From D2472 sp964444385 (GTDB lineage Bacteria; Pseudomonadota; Gammaproteobacteria; Magnimaribacterales; D2472), in contig CAYUHD010000020.1 in assembly GCA_964444385.1 (NCBI GenBank), forward strand, positions 1 to 23,053: a stretch of DNA of 23,053 nt, in the 5' to 3' direction. Position numbers and translations under genes: made by a program. Below the pieces are notes generated by a model. That model searched no databases. It saw only the letters and a program-made list of their open reading frames with translations, and was not told the origin of the DNA. Shown here in pieces: positions 14,671 to 21,815 of the stretch (its first letter is position 1; each line of letters begins with the position of its first letter).

Positions 14671-14997
14671 ATGAGAAATCATTGGATTAAAATCGCTCGA
14701 TCAAACGAGGTCTCCCCCCTCAAGCCGCACGTTACAAATAAAAAAAAGGCTTTACCCTCAATGTGTTTATGGCGAGAGCCAGATAATTCAGTTGCAGCTA
14801 TTGAGCGATATTGTCCACTAGGTAAAGAAGATTTGGTGGAGGGGAAAATTACAAATAATGGAGTTGTGTGTCCAAAACACAATATTACATGGAGCAGTTT
14901 AGGTAACGCAAACAAGAGCACATGCTTAACTAACACCATTTCATATTGGTGGCCAACAAAAGAAATTAATGGTGAGGTGTTTGTGAAATGGAGATGA
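14671..14997 (+). CDS. Degenerate Rieske-fold protein lacking one cluster histidine
   Basis: This protein of 108 residues resembles the N-terminal Rieske domain of Rieske oxygenases and small Rieske ferredoxins: HWIKIARSNEV at the start, CLWREPDNSVAAIE (32-45), then the cluster region and VFVKW at the end. The cluster motif should be C-x-H-x(15-17)-C-x2-H. Here it is Cys48-Pro-Leu50, then 16 residues, Cys67-Pro-Lys-His70. Three ligands and the exact spacing are kept but the first His is Leu (codon CTA, two changes from a His codon). It may hold no normal Rieske cluster, an altered one, or act structurally as in NirD. It overlaps the next small gene as ATGA and is preceded by an FNR box. The function is unknown. 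Confidence 0.8.
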   Translation: MRNHWIKIARSNEVSPLKPHVTNKKKALPSMCLWREPDNSVAAIERYCPLGKEDLVEGKITNNGVVCPKHNITWSSLGNANKSTCLTNTISYWWPTKEINGEVFVKWR

Positions 14998-15152
14998 CAG
15001 ATACGGCTGAAGACAGTTTGGTTGTTCGCAAAATGGCATATGTTGCATTATTAATTTTAATTTTTGAACTGTTACTTGCATTGATTTCAATTTATATTGG
15101 ATATATGTATCCATACTTCCGCGGCACTGAAATAGCAGGCTTCATAATATGA
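14994..15152 (+). CDS. 52-residue single-span membrane protein of unknown function
   Basis: A short gene overlapping its neighbours by 4 bases on both sides (ATGA at 14994-14997 and again at 15149-15152), a strong sign that it is real and translated. The protein begins MTDTAEDSLVVRKMAYVALL, with an acidic, probably cytoplasmic N-tail of about 12 residues. One long hydrophobic helix at about 14-40 contains a single Glu25, and a short end holds YFRGTE and closes AGFII. It has no cysteines. I do not recognise a family, and it does not look like CcoS. Its position suggests a job linked to the Rieske-like protein or the FNR regulator, for example anchoring the former to the membrane; this is inference. 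Confidence 0.8.
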   Translation: MTDTAEDSLVVRKMAYVALLILIFELLLALISIYIGYMYPYFRGTEIAGFII

Positions 15153-15937
15153 ATGCCCAGGCATTTAATTCGCCATGCTTGGCTTGTAGCAGCAAGTATA
15201 CTTGTATGCCCAAGGAATTGATTGAAAAACTCAGAGATAAAAAACCCGGACAAGGGGATAATATTTCACCTACATCAAACCATATTTTTCTAGAAGCAAA
15301 TAGCGTGATCTTTCACCAAGGAGACCCCTTTCATTCAATTTTTATGATTAAGTCTGGTTGTGTCAAAACCTTTAGTGTAAGCAAGAATGGAGACGAATCA
15401 TTAGATGGAATCTATTTTCCAGGAGAGTTTATAGGTTTAAATAGCATAGCTGCAGAGTTTTATAGTTATTTTGCTGTAACAGCAACAAGCAGTGTCTTAT
15501 GCAAAATACCTTATAGAAATCTACAAAATGTTTCTTCTATAGAGCCTAGCTTATCAATCCACTTTATTGGGGCTGTTAGTAAACAACTATCCAGGGAAAT
15601 AATATGGAGAAAATTTGTAACTAAAAGCAAAATGAAGGAGAGACTTATTGGTTTTCTCTTAGATATTTCTGATAGGTTTGAGTTAGAGGCTGGGCCTAAA
15701 AGTGAGTTTAAGCTACCAATTAGCATGCAAGAGATTTCATACTTGCTTGACATGAGAAATGAAACGCTCAGCAGACATATCAGCGAGCTTAACAAAGACG
15801 GCCTTATTAAAATTATTAAAGGAGTTGTTACCATTAATGACAGGATTGAGCTTGAGTCAATGCTAGATAAAAATTTTGCACTAGATGAGCTAAATAAGAG
15901 AAATATACATGCAAAGAAGTCGGATTTTTTGACCTGA
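15149..15937 (+). CDS. fnr: FNR/Anr-family oxygen-sensing transcription regulator
   Basis: This is a Crp-Fnr family regulator that in related species binds a 4Fe-4S cluster under low oxygen, dimerises and activates anaerobic or microaerobic genes. All four cluster cysteines are visible: Cys10, Cys13 and Cys19 (C-x2-C-x5-C, as in E. coli Cys20/23/29) and Cys118 (E. coli Cys122). A cyclic-nucleotide-like beta barrel spans about 45-130, a dimer helix about 130-160 and a winged helix-turn-helix about 185-232. The recognition helix ETLSR (205-209) keeps the Glu, Ser and Arg that read TTGA half-sites. The 262 residues compare with 250 in E. coli, with a longer C-terminal tail. It overlaps the 52-residue gene, and an FNR box lies upstream of the operon. 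Confidence 0.93.
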   Translation: MNAQAFNSPCLACSSKYTCMPKELIEKLRDKKPGQGDNISPTSNHIFLEANSVIFHQGDPFHSIFMIKSGCVKTFSVSKNGDESLDGIYFPGEFIGLNSIAAEFYSYFAVTATSSVLCKIPYRNLQNVSSIEPSLSIHFIGAVSKQLSREIIWRKFVTKSKMKERLIGFLLDISDRFELEAGPKSEFKLPISMQEISYLLDMRNETLSRHISELNKDGLIKIIKGVVTINDRIELESMLDKNFALDELNKRNIHAKKSDFLT

Positions 15938-16091
15938 TTTTTTAATTATTTGTTAATAGAATAAGCATGGAAAATGAATGTAATTGGCTATATAATTACT
16001 AGCGTTAATTATTAACAAAATATATAGTTAGTTATATTAATTATTTATTTTAAAATTCTATTTAATATCAAAAAGAAACAAAGGATTTGAA
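15938..16091 (+). promoter_or_regulatory. Promoter region of the cytochrome oxidase operon, with a 13-bp palindrome
   Basis: These 154 AT-rich bases separate fnr from coxB. GTTAATTATTAAC at 16004-16016 is a perfect odd-length palindrome. TTAACA at 16012-16017 resembles a -35 (5 of 6), and TATATT at 16033-16038 or TATTAA at 16035-16040 could be the -10. The palindrome overlaps the -35, as expected of an operator. coxB has a good ribosome site, AAAGGA, about 8 bases before its ATG. No FNR box was found here. Confidence 0.45.
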
Positions 16092-17243
16092 ATGTTAAAA
16101 AAAATTACCACAAATTTTAACAGTATTTTTTTCTTCGCTTTAACCGCACTACTTTCTAGTAATATTAAGGCGGCTTGGGATGGCCTAAACATGACCGAAG
16201 GCGTTACAGCTATCAGCAAAGAAATTTTTGATTTGCATATGCTCATATATTGGATTTGTGTCGTTATTGGCTTAATAGTTTTCAGCATTATGTTTTACTC
16301 AATGTATGCATATACTAAAAAGAAAAATCCAAACCCCTCAACCTTTCATGAAGACACAAAACTTGAGTTAGCATGGACAGTAGTTCCATTTCTAATTTTG
16401 GTATTTATGGCAATACCTGCCTCTAATACGCTTACAAAAATTTATGATGATGTAGAAGGTGACATTAATATCCAGGTAGTTGGCTATCAGTGGAAGTGGC
16501 AATACAAATATCTTGAAGATAACATTAACTTTTTTTCAAACCTAGCAACCGACTGGGATGAAATAAACAATAAAACACCAAAAGGAGAGTTTTACCTTCA
16601 AGAGGTTGATGAAGCGGTTGTTATACCCGTCGGTAAAAAAGTAAGATTTTTAATCACTGCCAATGATGTTATTCACTCATGGTGGATGCCAGACTTTGCC
16701 ATCAAGCAAGATGCCATACCAGGCTTTATTAACAGCGCATGGACAGTTGTAGATAAGCCTGGAATTTTTCGTGGAAAATGTACGGAACTTTGTGGAAAAA
16801 ACCATGGCTTTATGCCTGTTGTTGTAAAAGTAGTTCCTCAAGAGGAATATGATGCTTGGGTTCAAGATAAAAGAGAAGAAGCGTTCAAAATGGCTGAGTT
16901 AACTGAAAAAAATTGGACGCTAGAAGAGCTTAACAAGAGAGGAGAAGACGCGTATCTAAAAAATTGTGTCGCATGCCATCAAGTCAATGGACAAGGAATC
17001 CCAGGGATATTTGCAGCATTGGCTGGAAGTGACACCGCTTTAAACAACAGAGCAAAGCATATAGAAATTTTAATGGAAGGCGTCCAGGGGACCGCAATGC
17101 AATCTTTTGCAAACCAGCTTTCAGAAGTAGACATGGCGGCGGTAATTACATACACGAGGCAAGCTTGGGGTAACGCAGAAAATGGAGATGGTGAAATTGT
17201 TGTTCCTAAGGACATTGTTGAATACAAGAAACCAAAGGTTTGA
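16092..17243 (+). CDS. coxB: Cytochrome c oxidase subunit II with fused cytochrome c domain
   Basis: Subunit II takes electrons from cytochrome c through the CuA centre. A signal peptide (about 1-27) and two membrane helices (about 47-75 and 94-115) precede the cupredoxin domain. CuA ligands are visible: His195, then Cys230, Glu232, Cys234, His238 and Met241 in GKCTELCGKNHGFMP. GYQWKWQY (131-138) is the aromatic electron-entry patch. A C-terminal class I cytochrome c domain holds CVACH (292-296) with Met336 a likely axial ligand. The 383 residues and the fusion resemble caa3-type enzymes and, as I recall, Pseudomonas coxB. It is the first gene of the operon, 16 bases before coxA. Confidence 0.96.
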   Translation: MLKKITTNFNSIFFFALTALLSSNIKAAWDGLNMTEGVTAISKEIFDLHMLIYWICVVIGLIVFSIMFYSMYAYTKKKNPNPSTFHEDTKLELAWTVVPFLILVFMAIPASNTLTKIYDDVEGDINIQVVGYQWKWQYKYLEDNINFFSNLATDWDEINNKTPKGEFYLQEVDEAVVIPVGKKVRFLITANDVIHSWWMPDFAIKQDAIPGFINSAWTVVDKPGIFRGKCTELCGKNHGFMPVVVKVVPQEEYDAWVQDKREEAFKMAELTEKNWTLEELNKRGEDAYLKNCVACHQVNGQGIPGIFAALAGSDTALNNRAKHIEILMEGVQGTAMQSFANQLSEVDMAAVITYTRQAWGNAENGDGEIVVPKDIVEYKKPKV

Positions 17244-17258
17244 TTTAAAGGAAGATAT

Positions 17259-18845
17259 ATGAGTGCAGTAATAGAATCTCACAATCATGATGATCACCAT
17301 CATGGACCTGCCAAGGGCTTAACCCGATGGCTTTATACAACAAACCATAAAGATATAGGAACTCTTTATTTATGGTTTAGCTTTGCAATGTTCCTCATTG
17401 GTGGAGCCATGGCTTTGGTCATCAGGGCAGAATTATTTCAACCTGGCATGCAAATAGTAGAGCCTGAGTTTTATAACCAAATGCTTACATTACACGGACT
17501 TGTAATGGTCTTTGGAGCGGTAATGCCTGCCTTTGTAGGCTTGGCGAACTGGCTGGTGCCAATGATGGTTGGCGCTCCTGATATGGCCCTTCCCAGGATG
17601 AATAACCTTAGTTTTTGGATACTCCCATTTGCATTTTTTGTATTGTTATCTTCCTTGTTTATGGAGGGGGGAGCCCCTAATTTCGGCTGGACGTTTTATG
17701 CGCCCTTATCAACAACTTATGCTCCGCCAAGCGTTACTTTTTTTATATTTTCTATTCATATTATGGGAGCATCATCGATTATGGGATCCATTAATGTGAT
17801 TGTAACCATTATGAATATGAGGGCCCCTGGAATGACATTAATGAAGATGCCATTATTTGTTTGGTCTTGGTTAATTACAGCATACCTTTTAATAGCTGTG
17901 ATGCCGGTGCTTGCAGGAGCGGTGACAATGATGCTTATGGATATCCATTTTGGTACAAGTTTCTTTAATGCAGCAGGCGGCGGAGACCCCGTTTTATTTC
18001 AGCATATTTTTTGGTTCTTTGGGCATCCAGAGGTTTACATTATGATTCTCCCGGCCTTTGGAATCACTTCACACATCATAGAGACATTCTCAAGAAAACA
18101 GCTATTTGGACATACATCAATGGTATGGGCAATGACATCTATTGCAATCTTATCTTTTGTTGTTTGGGCTCACCACATGTTTACCGTTGGCATGCCATTA
18201 GCTGCGGAGCTATTTTTTATGTGGGCAACAATGTTAATTGCTGTTCCTACAGGAGTAAAAGTTTTTAACTGGGTTGCAACTATGTTTAAGGGCTCTATAA
18301 CATATGAAACCCCAATGCTTTTTGCTATTGCTTTTGTGGTTTTGTTCACAATCGGGGGGTTTTCTGGATTAATGCTTGCTATAACCCCAGCTGACTTTCA
18401 GTATCATGATACATATTTTGTGGTTGCTCACTTCCATTATGTTCTGGTTCCAGGATCAATCTTCGCAATTATGGCGGCTGTTTATTTTTGGATACCCAAA
18501 TGGACCGGCAACATGTATGACGAAAGACTCGGTAAATTACATTTTTGGCTTTCTTTTGTTGGTGTTAACGTAACCTTTTTTCCTCAACACTGGATTGGTC
18601 TTGCCGGAATGCCAAGAAGATACCCAGATTATGCTCTTCAATTTGCTGATTGGAATATGATCTCATCCATAGGAGCATTTTTATTTGGCGCGTCACAAAT
18701 ATTATTTTTGTTTATAGTATTAAAAACAATAATGGGCGGTAAAAAGGCAACATCTAAAGTTTGGGAGGGTTCTCGAGGTCTAGAGTGGACACTTGAATCG
18801 CCACCCCCGTACCATACATTTACAACGCCCCCTAAAGTAGACTAA
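17259..18845 (+). CDS. coxA: Cytochrome c oxidase subunit I (aa3 type)
   Basis: The catalytic subunit reduces O2 to water at the heme a3-CuB site and pumps protons. It has 528 residues and about 12 membrane helices. His79 (TLHG) is a low-spin heme ligand. GHPEVY holds CuB ligand His256, Glu258 and the cross-linked Tyr260. His305 and His306 are the other CuB ligands. VVAHFHYV holds the remaining heme ligands. Glu258, Asp108 (GAPDMALPRMNN) and Lys334 (TGVKVF) mark an A1-type heme-copper oxidase with D and K channels. The N-terminus is histidine-rich (ESHNHDDHHHGP). Shine-Dalgarno AAGGA precedes the ATG. It overlaps ctaG as TAATG. Confidence 0.98.
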   Translation: MSAVIESHNHDDHHHGPAKGLTRWLYTTNHKDIGTLYLWFSFAMFLIGGAMALVIRAELFQPGMQIVEPEFYNQMLTLHGLVMVFGAVMPAFVGLANWLVPMMVGAPDMALPRMNNLSFWILPFAFFVLLSSLFMEGGAPNFGWTFYAPLSTTYAPPSVTFFIFSIHIMGASSIMGSINVIVTIMNMRAPGMTLMKMPLFVWSWLITAYLLIAVMPVLAGAVTMMLMDIHFGTSFFNAAGGGDPVLFQHIFWFFGHPEVYIMILPAFGITSHIIETFSRKQLFGHTSMVWAMTSIAILSFVVWAHHMFTVGMPLAAELFFMWATMLIAVPTGVKVFNWVATMFKGSITYETPMLFAIAFVVLFTIGGFSGLMLAITPADFQYHDTYFVVAHFHYVLVPGSIFAIMAAVYFWIPKWTGNMYDERLGKLHFWLSFVGVNVTFFPQHWIGLAGMPRRYPDYALQFADWNMISSIGAFLFGASQILFLFIVLKTIMGGKKATSKVWEGSRGLEWTLESPPPYHTFTTPPKVD

Positions 18846-19435
18846 TGAATAATGGATCTAGAAAAACAATAAAGATACTGTGTTTTGCTGTCATAGGAAT
18901 GTTTACATTTTCTTTTGCCCTGATTCCTCTTTATAACGTTTTCTGTGAAGTAACTGGGCTGAATGGAAAAATTGAGTTGAGAGCAACAAATGACTCCAAC
19001 ATCGAAATAGATAATGGCAGAGACATATCGGTTCAGTTTGTCTCACATAACAACGAAGAAATGCCATGGGTGTTTAAACCCTCAGAGGACATTATTAATA
19101 TCAAAACAGGCAAATATCATACAGCCACTTTTTATGTAAAAAACACAACAAACACAAAGATGACCGCCCAGGCGATTCCCAGTGTTGCCCCCTCAAATGC
19201 AGCGCCGCATTTAAAAAAATTAGAGTGCTTTTGTTTTGAGCAACAAGAGCTAGCCCCAGGCGAGGAAGCATTGCTTCCAATAAGATTAATTTTTGATGAT
19301 GGGCTTCCTAGCACAATTAAAAATGTAGTCCTTTCTTATACAATCTTTGATGTTACTGATTATAACGATGTTGAATTATCTCAACATCACAGCGACGACC
19401 ATCACGATGGTCATGAAATGGAGCCTTCGCTATGA
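18845..19435 (+). CDS. ctaG: Cytochrome c oxidase assembly protein CtaG/Cox11
   Basis: CtaG/Cox11 delivers copper to the CuB site of subunit I on the periplasmic side. The 196 residues have one N-terminal membrane helix (about 8-28), followed by the CEVTG copper-related cysteine. ECFCFEQQ is the conserved CFCF copper-binding pair in the C-terminal beta domain, next to LAPGEEALLP. After the family's usual end the protein has a histidine- and aspartate-rich tail, SQHHSDDHHDGHEMEPSL, which could bind metal. It overlaps coxA by one base and coxC by four (ATGA). Confidence 0.95.
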   Translation: MNNGSRKTIKILCFAVIGMFTFSFALIPLYNVFCEVTGLNGKIELRATNDSNIEIDNGRDISVQFVSHNNEEMPWVFKPSEDIINIKTGKYHTATFYVKNTTNTKMTAQAIPSVAPSNAAPHLKKLECFCFEQQELAPGEEALLPIRLIFDDGLPSTIKNVVLSYTIFDVTDYNDVELSQHHSDDHHDGHEMEPSL

Positions 19436-20337
19436 GTTACCAAAAATATTATGTTCCTGAACAAAGCAAATTTCCTATATTCGCAGCTATTGCTCTTTTT
19501 TTATTAGTAATGGGTGCAGGTGGAACAATTAATGATCTTGGAAAGCCGGAAAGCAATTCTATTTATATTCTTTATTCTGGTTTTGCTGTATTTGCTGCGA
19601 CATTATATTTCTGGTTCAGAACGGTCATTAGAGAGCATATAGCTGGCTTAGATAGCGCACAGCTTCAAAAATCATTTGTATTTGGTATGGGCTGGTTTAT
19701 TTTTTCTGAGGTAATGTTTTTTGCTGCATTTTTTGGAGCACTTTTTTATGTACGAAATTTTTCTGTTCCATGGCTCGGTGGAGAGGGTGAAAAAGGACTA
19801 GCTAACATGCTTTGGGAGGGGTTTGAAGCCACATGGCCAGTTATGTCTACACCTGATTCTGGCTCTGCATTTTCACTTGCAGACAAGAACATGAGCTGGC
19901 CTGGATGGGGGCACGCACTTGAGTGGCTACCATTGTGGAACACAATCGTTCTCCTTAGTTCTAGTGTGACAGTTCATTTCGCTCATCTAGCCCTTAAAAA
20001 TGATAATAAAAAAAGTTTTAATATATGGCTTGGTGTAACTGTTTCTCTTGCTTTGATATTTGTTGGATTACAGGCTGCGGAATACTATGAAGCATATTCT
20101 CATTATGGTTTAACACTTAATTCCGGAATATATGGATCAACTTTCTTTATGCTTACGGGTTTTCACGGTTTTCATGTAATGATGGGTGGATTTATGCTTT
20201 CTGTAATGCTGTCTAGATCAGTTTTCTATAATCATTTTGACTCTCATAGCCATTTTGGTTTTGAGGCAGCCTCTTGGTATTGGCACTTTGTTGATGTGGT
20301 ATGGGTGATGCTATTTCTTTTCGTTTATATACTTTAA
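19432..20337 (+). CDS. coxC: Cytochrome c oxidase subunit III
   Basis: Subunit III is the non-catalytic seven-helix core subunit that stabilises the oxidase and its proton supply. The protein has 301 residues with clear hydrophobic helices, the SEVMFFAAFFGALFYVR segment, QAAEYYEA, TGFHGFHVMMGG and the diagnostic C-terminus SWYWHFVDVVWVMLFLFVYI. It begins within the end of ctaG (ATGA). Its stop is one base from the stop of the DUF2909 gene on the opposite strand, leaving no room for a terminator. Confidence 0.97.
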   Translation: MSYQKYYVPEQSKFPIFAAIALFLLVMGAGGTINDLGKPESNSIYILYSGFAVFAATLYFWFRTVIREHIAGLDSAQLQKSFVFGMGWFIFSEVMFFAAFFGALFYVRNFSVPWLGGEGEKGLANMLWEGFEATWPVMSTPDSGSAFSLADKNMSWPGWGHALEWLPLWNTIVLLSSSVTVHFAHLALKNDNKKSFNIWLGVTVSLALIFVGLQAAEYYEAYSHYGLTLNSGIYGSTFFMLTGFHGFHVMMGGFMLSVMLSRSVFYNHFDSHSHFGFEAASWYWHFVDVVWVMLFLFVYIL

Positions 20338-20338
20338 G

Positions 20339-20551
20339 TTAAGAGCCCCAAGGAACTGTATTTCCTAGCTCCCCAGTATATAAGCCATAAGAGACCAAAA
20401 TTAACAACAGCGCTGCCAAAGCGACCCTAAAACCAAGGCTGTACACAGAGCGTTTGCCTTGGCCTTGGTCTTTGAAAAGAAAAAATAGACTGCTGAACAA
20501 GCTCAAAAATATTAAGATAATAAGAACTGTAATAAGAGGTTTAAGCCACAT
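20339..20551 (-). CDS. DUF2909-type two-helix membrane protein
   Basis: A tiny gene of 70 residues on the strand opposite to the oxidase operon. Two membrane helices (about 5-26 and 40-60) flank the loop FKDQGQGKRS, which contains the KDQG typical of DUF2909 proteins. As I recall, Pseudomonas keeps the same gene in the same inverted place between coxC and surf1. Its role is unknown but the conserved location argues for oxidase function. Start ATG at 20551 (MWLKPL) is preferred over an upstream start at 20593 because the latter would run through the surf1 start and the shared promoter. A TATTAT hexamer ends 9 bases before the ATG, so the mRNA is probably leaderless or nearly so. Confidence 0.82.
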   Translation of the reverse strand: MWLKPLITVLIILIFLSLFSSLFFLFKDQGQGKRSVYSLGFRVALAALLLILVSYGLYTGELGNTVPWGS

Positions 20552-20559
20552 ACGCGCAC

Positions 20560-20566
20560 TATAATA
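20560..20566. promoter_or_regulatory. Shared symmetrical -10 box between DUF2909 and surf1
   Basis: The seven bases TATAATA read TATAAT rightward (20560-20565, toward surf1) and TATTAT leftward (20566-20561, toward the DUF2909 gene). The two start codons are only 23 bases apart, so a single box probably serves both directions, with transcripts starting within a few bases of each ATG. Confidence 0.5.
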
Positions 20567-20574
20567 CTTTAAGA

Positions 20575-21279
20575 ATGACAGATTTATCAACAATTGAGCT
20601 TATGAAACAAAATAAAGCGCTGACAGGCTTCTCTTGTTTGTTTGTCACAGTCTTTATTTTTTTAGGGTTTTGGCAGATTGAAAGAGCTGAACACAAAACC
20701 AAGCTTATTCAAGAGTTTGATAAGGCGCAGACCAAGACACCAAATTATATATCGAAATCATCAGCCGCATGGAGTCGTGTATATATAGAAGGTTTATATG
20801 ATCCATCCCGTCAGGTACTAATTGATAATCAAATGAATAACGGAAAAGCTGGATATAAGATATACACACCATTTTATTATGATGATGATAAGGCGATATT
20901 CGTTGATAGAGGCTGGGCTCCTCAAGGCAAAACAAGGAGCAACCTTCCTGATATAAATTTTAGATCTGGCAAGGTACGCATAGTTGGAAGCCTTATAAAA
21001 CCAGAGAAAGAGGTCTTTGCGGGCGATGAATTATTAACAAACGAATGGCCGTTGGTATCGCAAACCAAATCTCCAAGCACAATTGAAACAGCGTATGATG
21101 CAAAATTTTTTGATATGGTTTTGATCTTAGAACCAGGATCGGAATTTATTATGGAGCATATTTCTCTAACACCCTTCGTTATAACACCAACCAAACATTA
21201 CGGGTACGCCTTGCAATGGTTTACTATGAGCATCGTTTTGGCAGGAATGTTTATGTATGCAATTAAGAGAGAATCATGA
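20575..21279 (+). CDS. SURF1 family cytochrome oxidase assembly protein
   Basis: SURF1 helps insert heme a into cytochrome c oxidase subunit I. The protein has 234 residues. An N-terminal helix at about 17-33 ends in GFWQIERA (W33), the family signature, and the periplasmic domain contains RQVLIDNQMNNGKAGY and FVDRGWAP. A C-terminal helix HYGYALQWFTMSIVLAG follows. Two starts are possible: ATG at 20575, about 10 bases from the -10 (near-leaderless), or ATG at 20602 (MKQNKALTGF) with a weak GAG ribosome site and a 30-base leader. It overlaps the next gene as ATGA. Confidence 0.94.
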   Translation: MTDLSTIELMKQNKALTGFSCLFVTVFIFLGFWQIERAEHKTKLIQEFDKAQTKTPNYISKSSAAWSRVYIEGLYDPSRQVLIDNQMNNGKAGYKIYTPFYYDDDKAIFVDRGWAPQGKTRSNLPDINFRSGKVRIVGSLIKPEKEVFAGDELLTNEWPLVSQTKSPSTIETAYDAKFFDMVLILEPGSEFIMEHISLTPFVITPTKHYGYALQWFTMSIVLAGMFMYAIKRES

Positions 21280-21815
21280 AAAGCAAAATATTTTTAACCA
21301 TCTTGTTATTAACGCCCCTTTTAGTTTTATTTACGTCAACACTATCTTTTCAATCAGGTTTTTCGCCTAAAAATACAAAAAATAATGGGACATTTTTTAC
21401 TGAGCACTTTGACGCAACAAAGCTTATCTTAATTGAAGGTTCTGATAGCTTAAAATTTGATGATGGAAAATGGCTTTTTGCAACATATGCTTCAAACGGC
21501 GCCGACTTACAGAAAGCTCTTTATTTAATGAGACAGCTTAACGTTGCTCTTAATAGAGATATTTATAAGCTTAAAAGAGTAATATTTGCTCAAGACAGAG
21601 GCTCTATAACTGATCAATTAATTGATTATCCAAGAACGGAGATTATCATCGATTCTGAGAAAAAACTTTTTGAAAAATTACTCAAATTTGGTAATAAGAA
21701 ATTTTTTCTAGAACAAAAGATTTTTATAATTGATCCATATGGGAGGGCGGTAATGTTTTTTCCAGTCTCCATGGACCCAAAATTAATTTTAAAAGACTTA
21801 AAGGTTTTAATATGA
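21276..21815 (+). CDS. Cytochrome oxidase-associated thioredoxin-like-fold protein without cysteines
   Basis: A 179-residue protein with an N-terminal signal or anchor helix (about 4-24) and a soluble domain ending in FIIDPYGRAVMFFPVSMDPKL, typical of the SCO/thioredoxin-like proteins encoded between surf1 and ctaA in many gammaproteobacteria. Homologues I recall resemble SCO copper chaperones and carry a cysteine pair near GKWxLxxx. Here that place reads GKWLFATYASNGADL and the whole protein has no cysteine, so redox or copper transfer through thiols is impossible. ATGA overlaps on both sides place it firmly in the assembly operon. The exact function is unknown. Confidence 0.78.
   Translation: MKSKIFLTILLLTPLLVLFTSTLSFQSGFSPKNTKNNGTFFTEHFDATKLILIEGSDSLKFDDGKWLFATYASNGADLQKALYLMRQLNVALNRDIYKLKRVIFAQDRGSITDQLIDYPRTEIIIDSEKKLFEKLLKFGNKKFFLEQKIFIIDPYGRAVMFFPVSMDPKLILKDLKVLI

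Noticed and set aside
14671..14997. Identification of the Rieske-like protein as NirD
   Set aside because: Same length class and a cluster-deficient fold, but no nirB is nearby, three ligands are kept, and the sequence is closer to Rieske oxygenase N-termini.
14994..15152. Identification of the 52-residue protein as CcoS
   Set aside because: Similar size and one helix, but the sequence lacks the CcoS pattern, such as the acidic DD-rich C-terminus, and no cco genes are nearby.
16057..16072. Second FNR box upstream of coxB
   Set aside because: Only the ATCAA half is present; the other half-site matches 2 of 5 bases.
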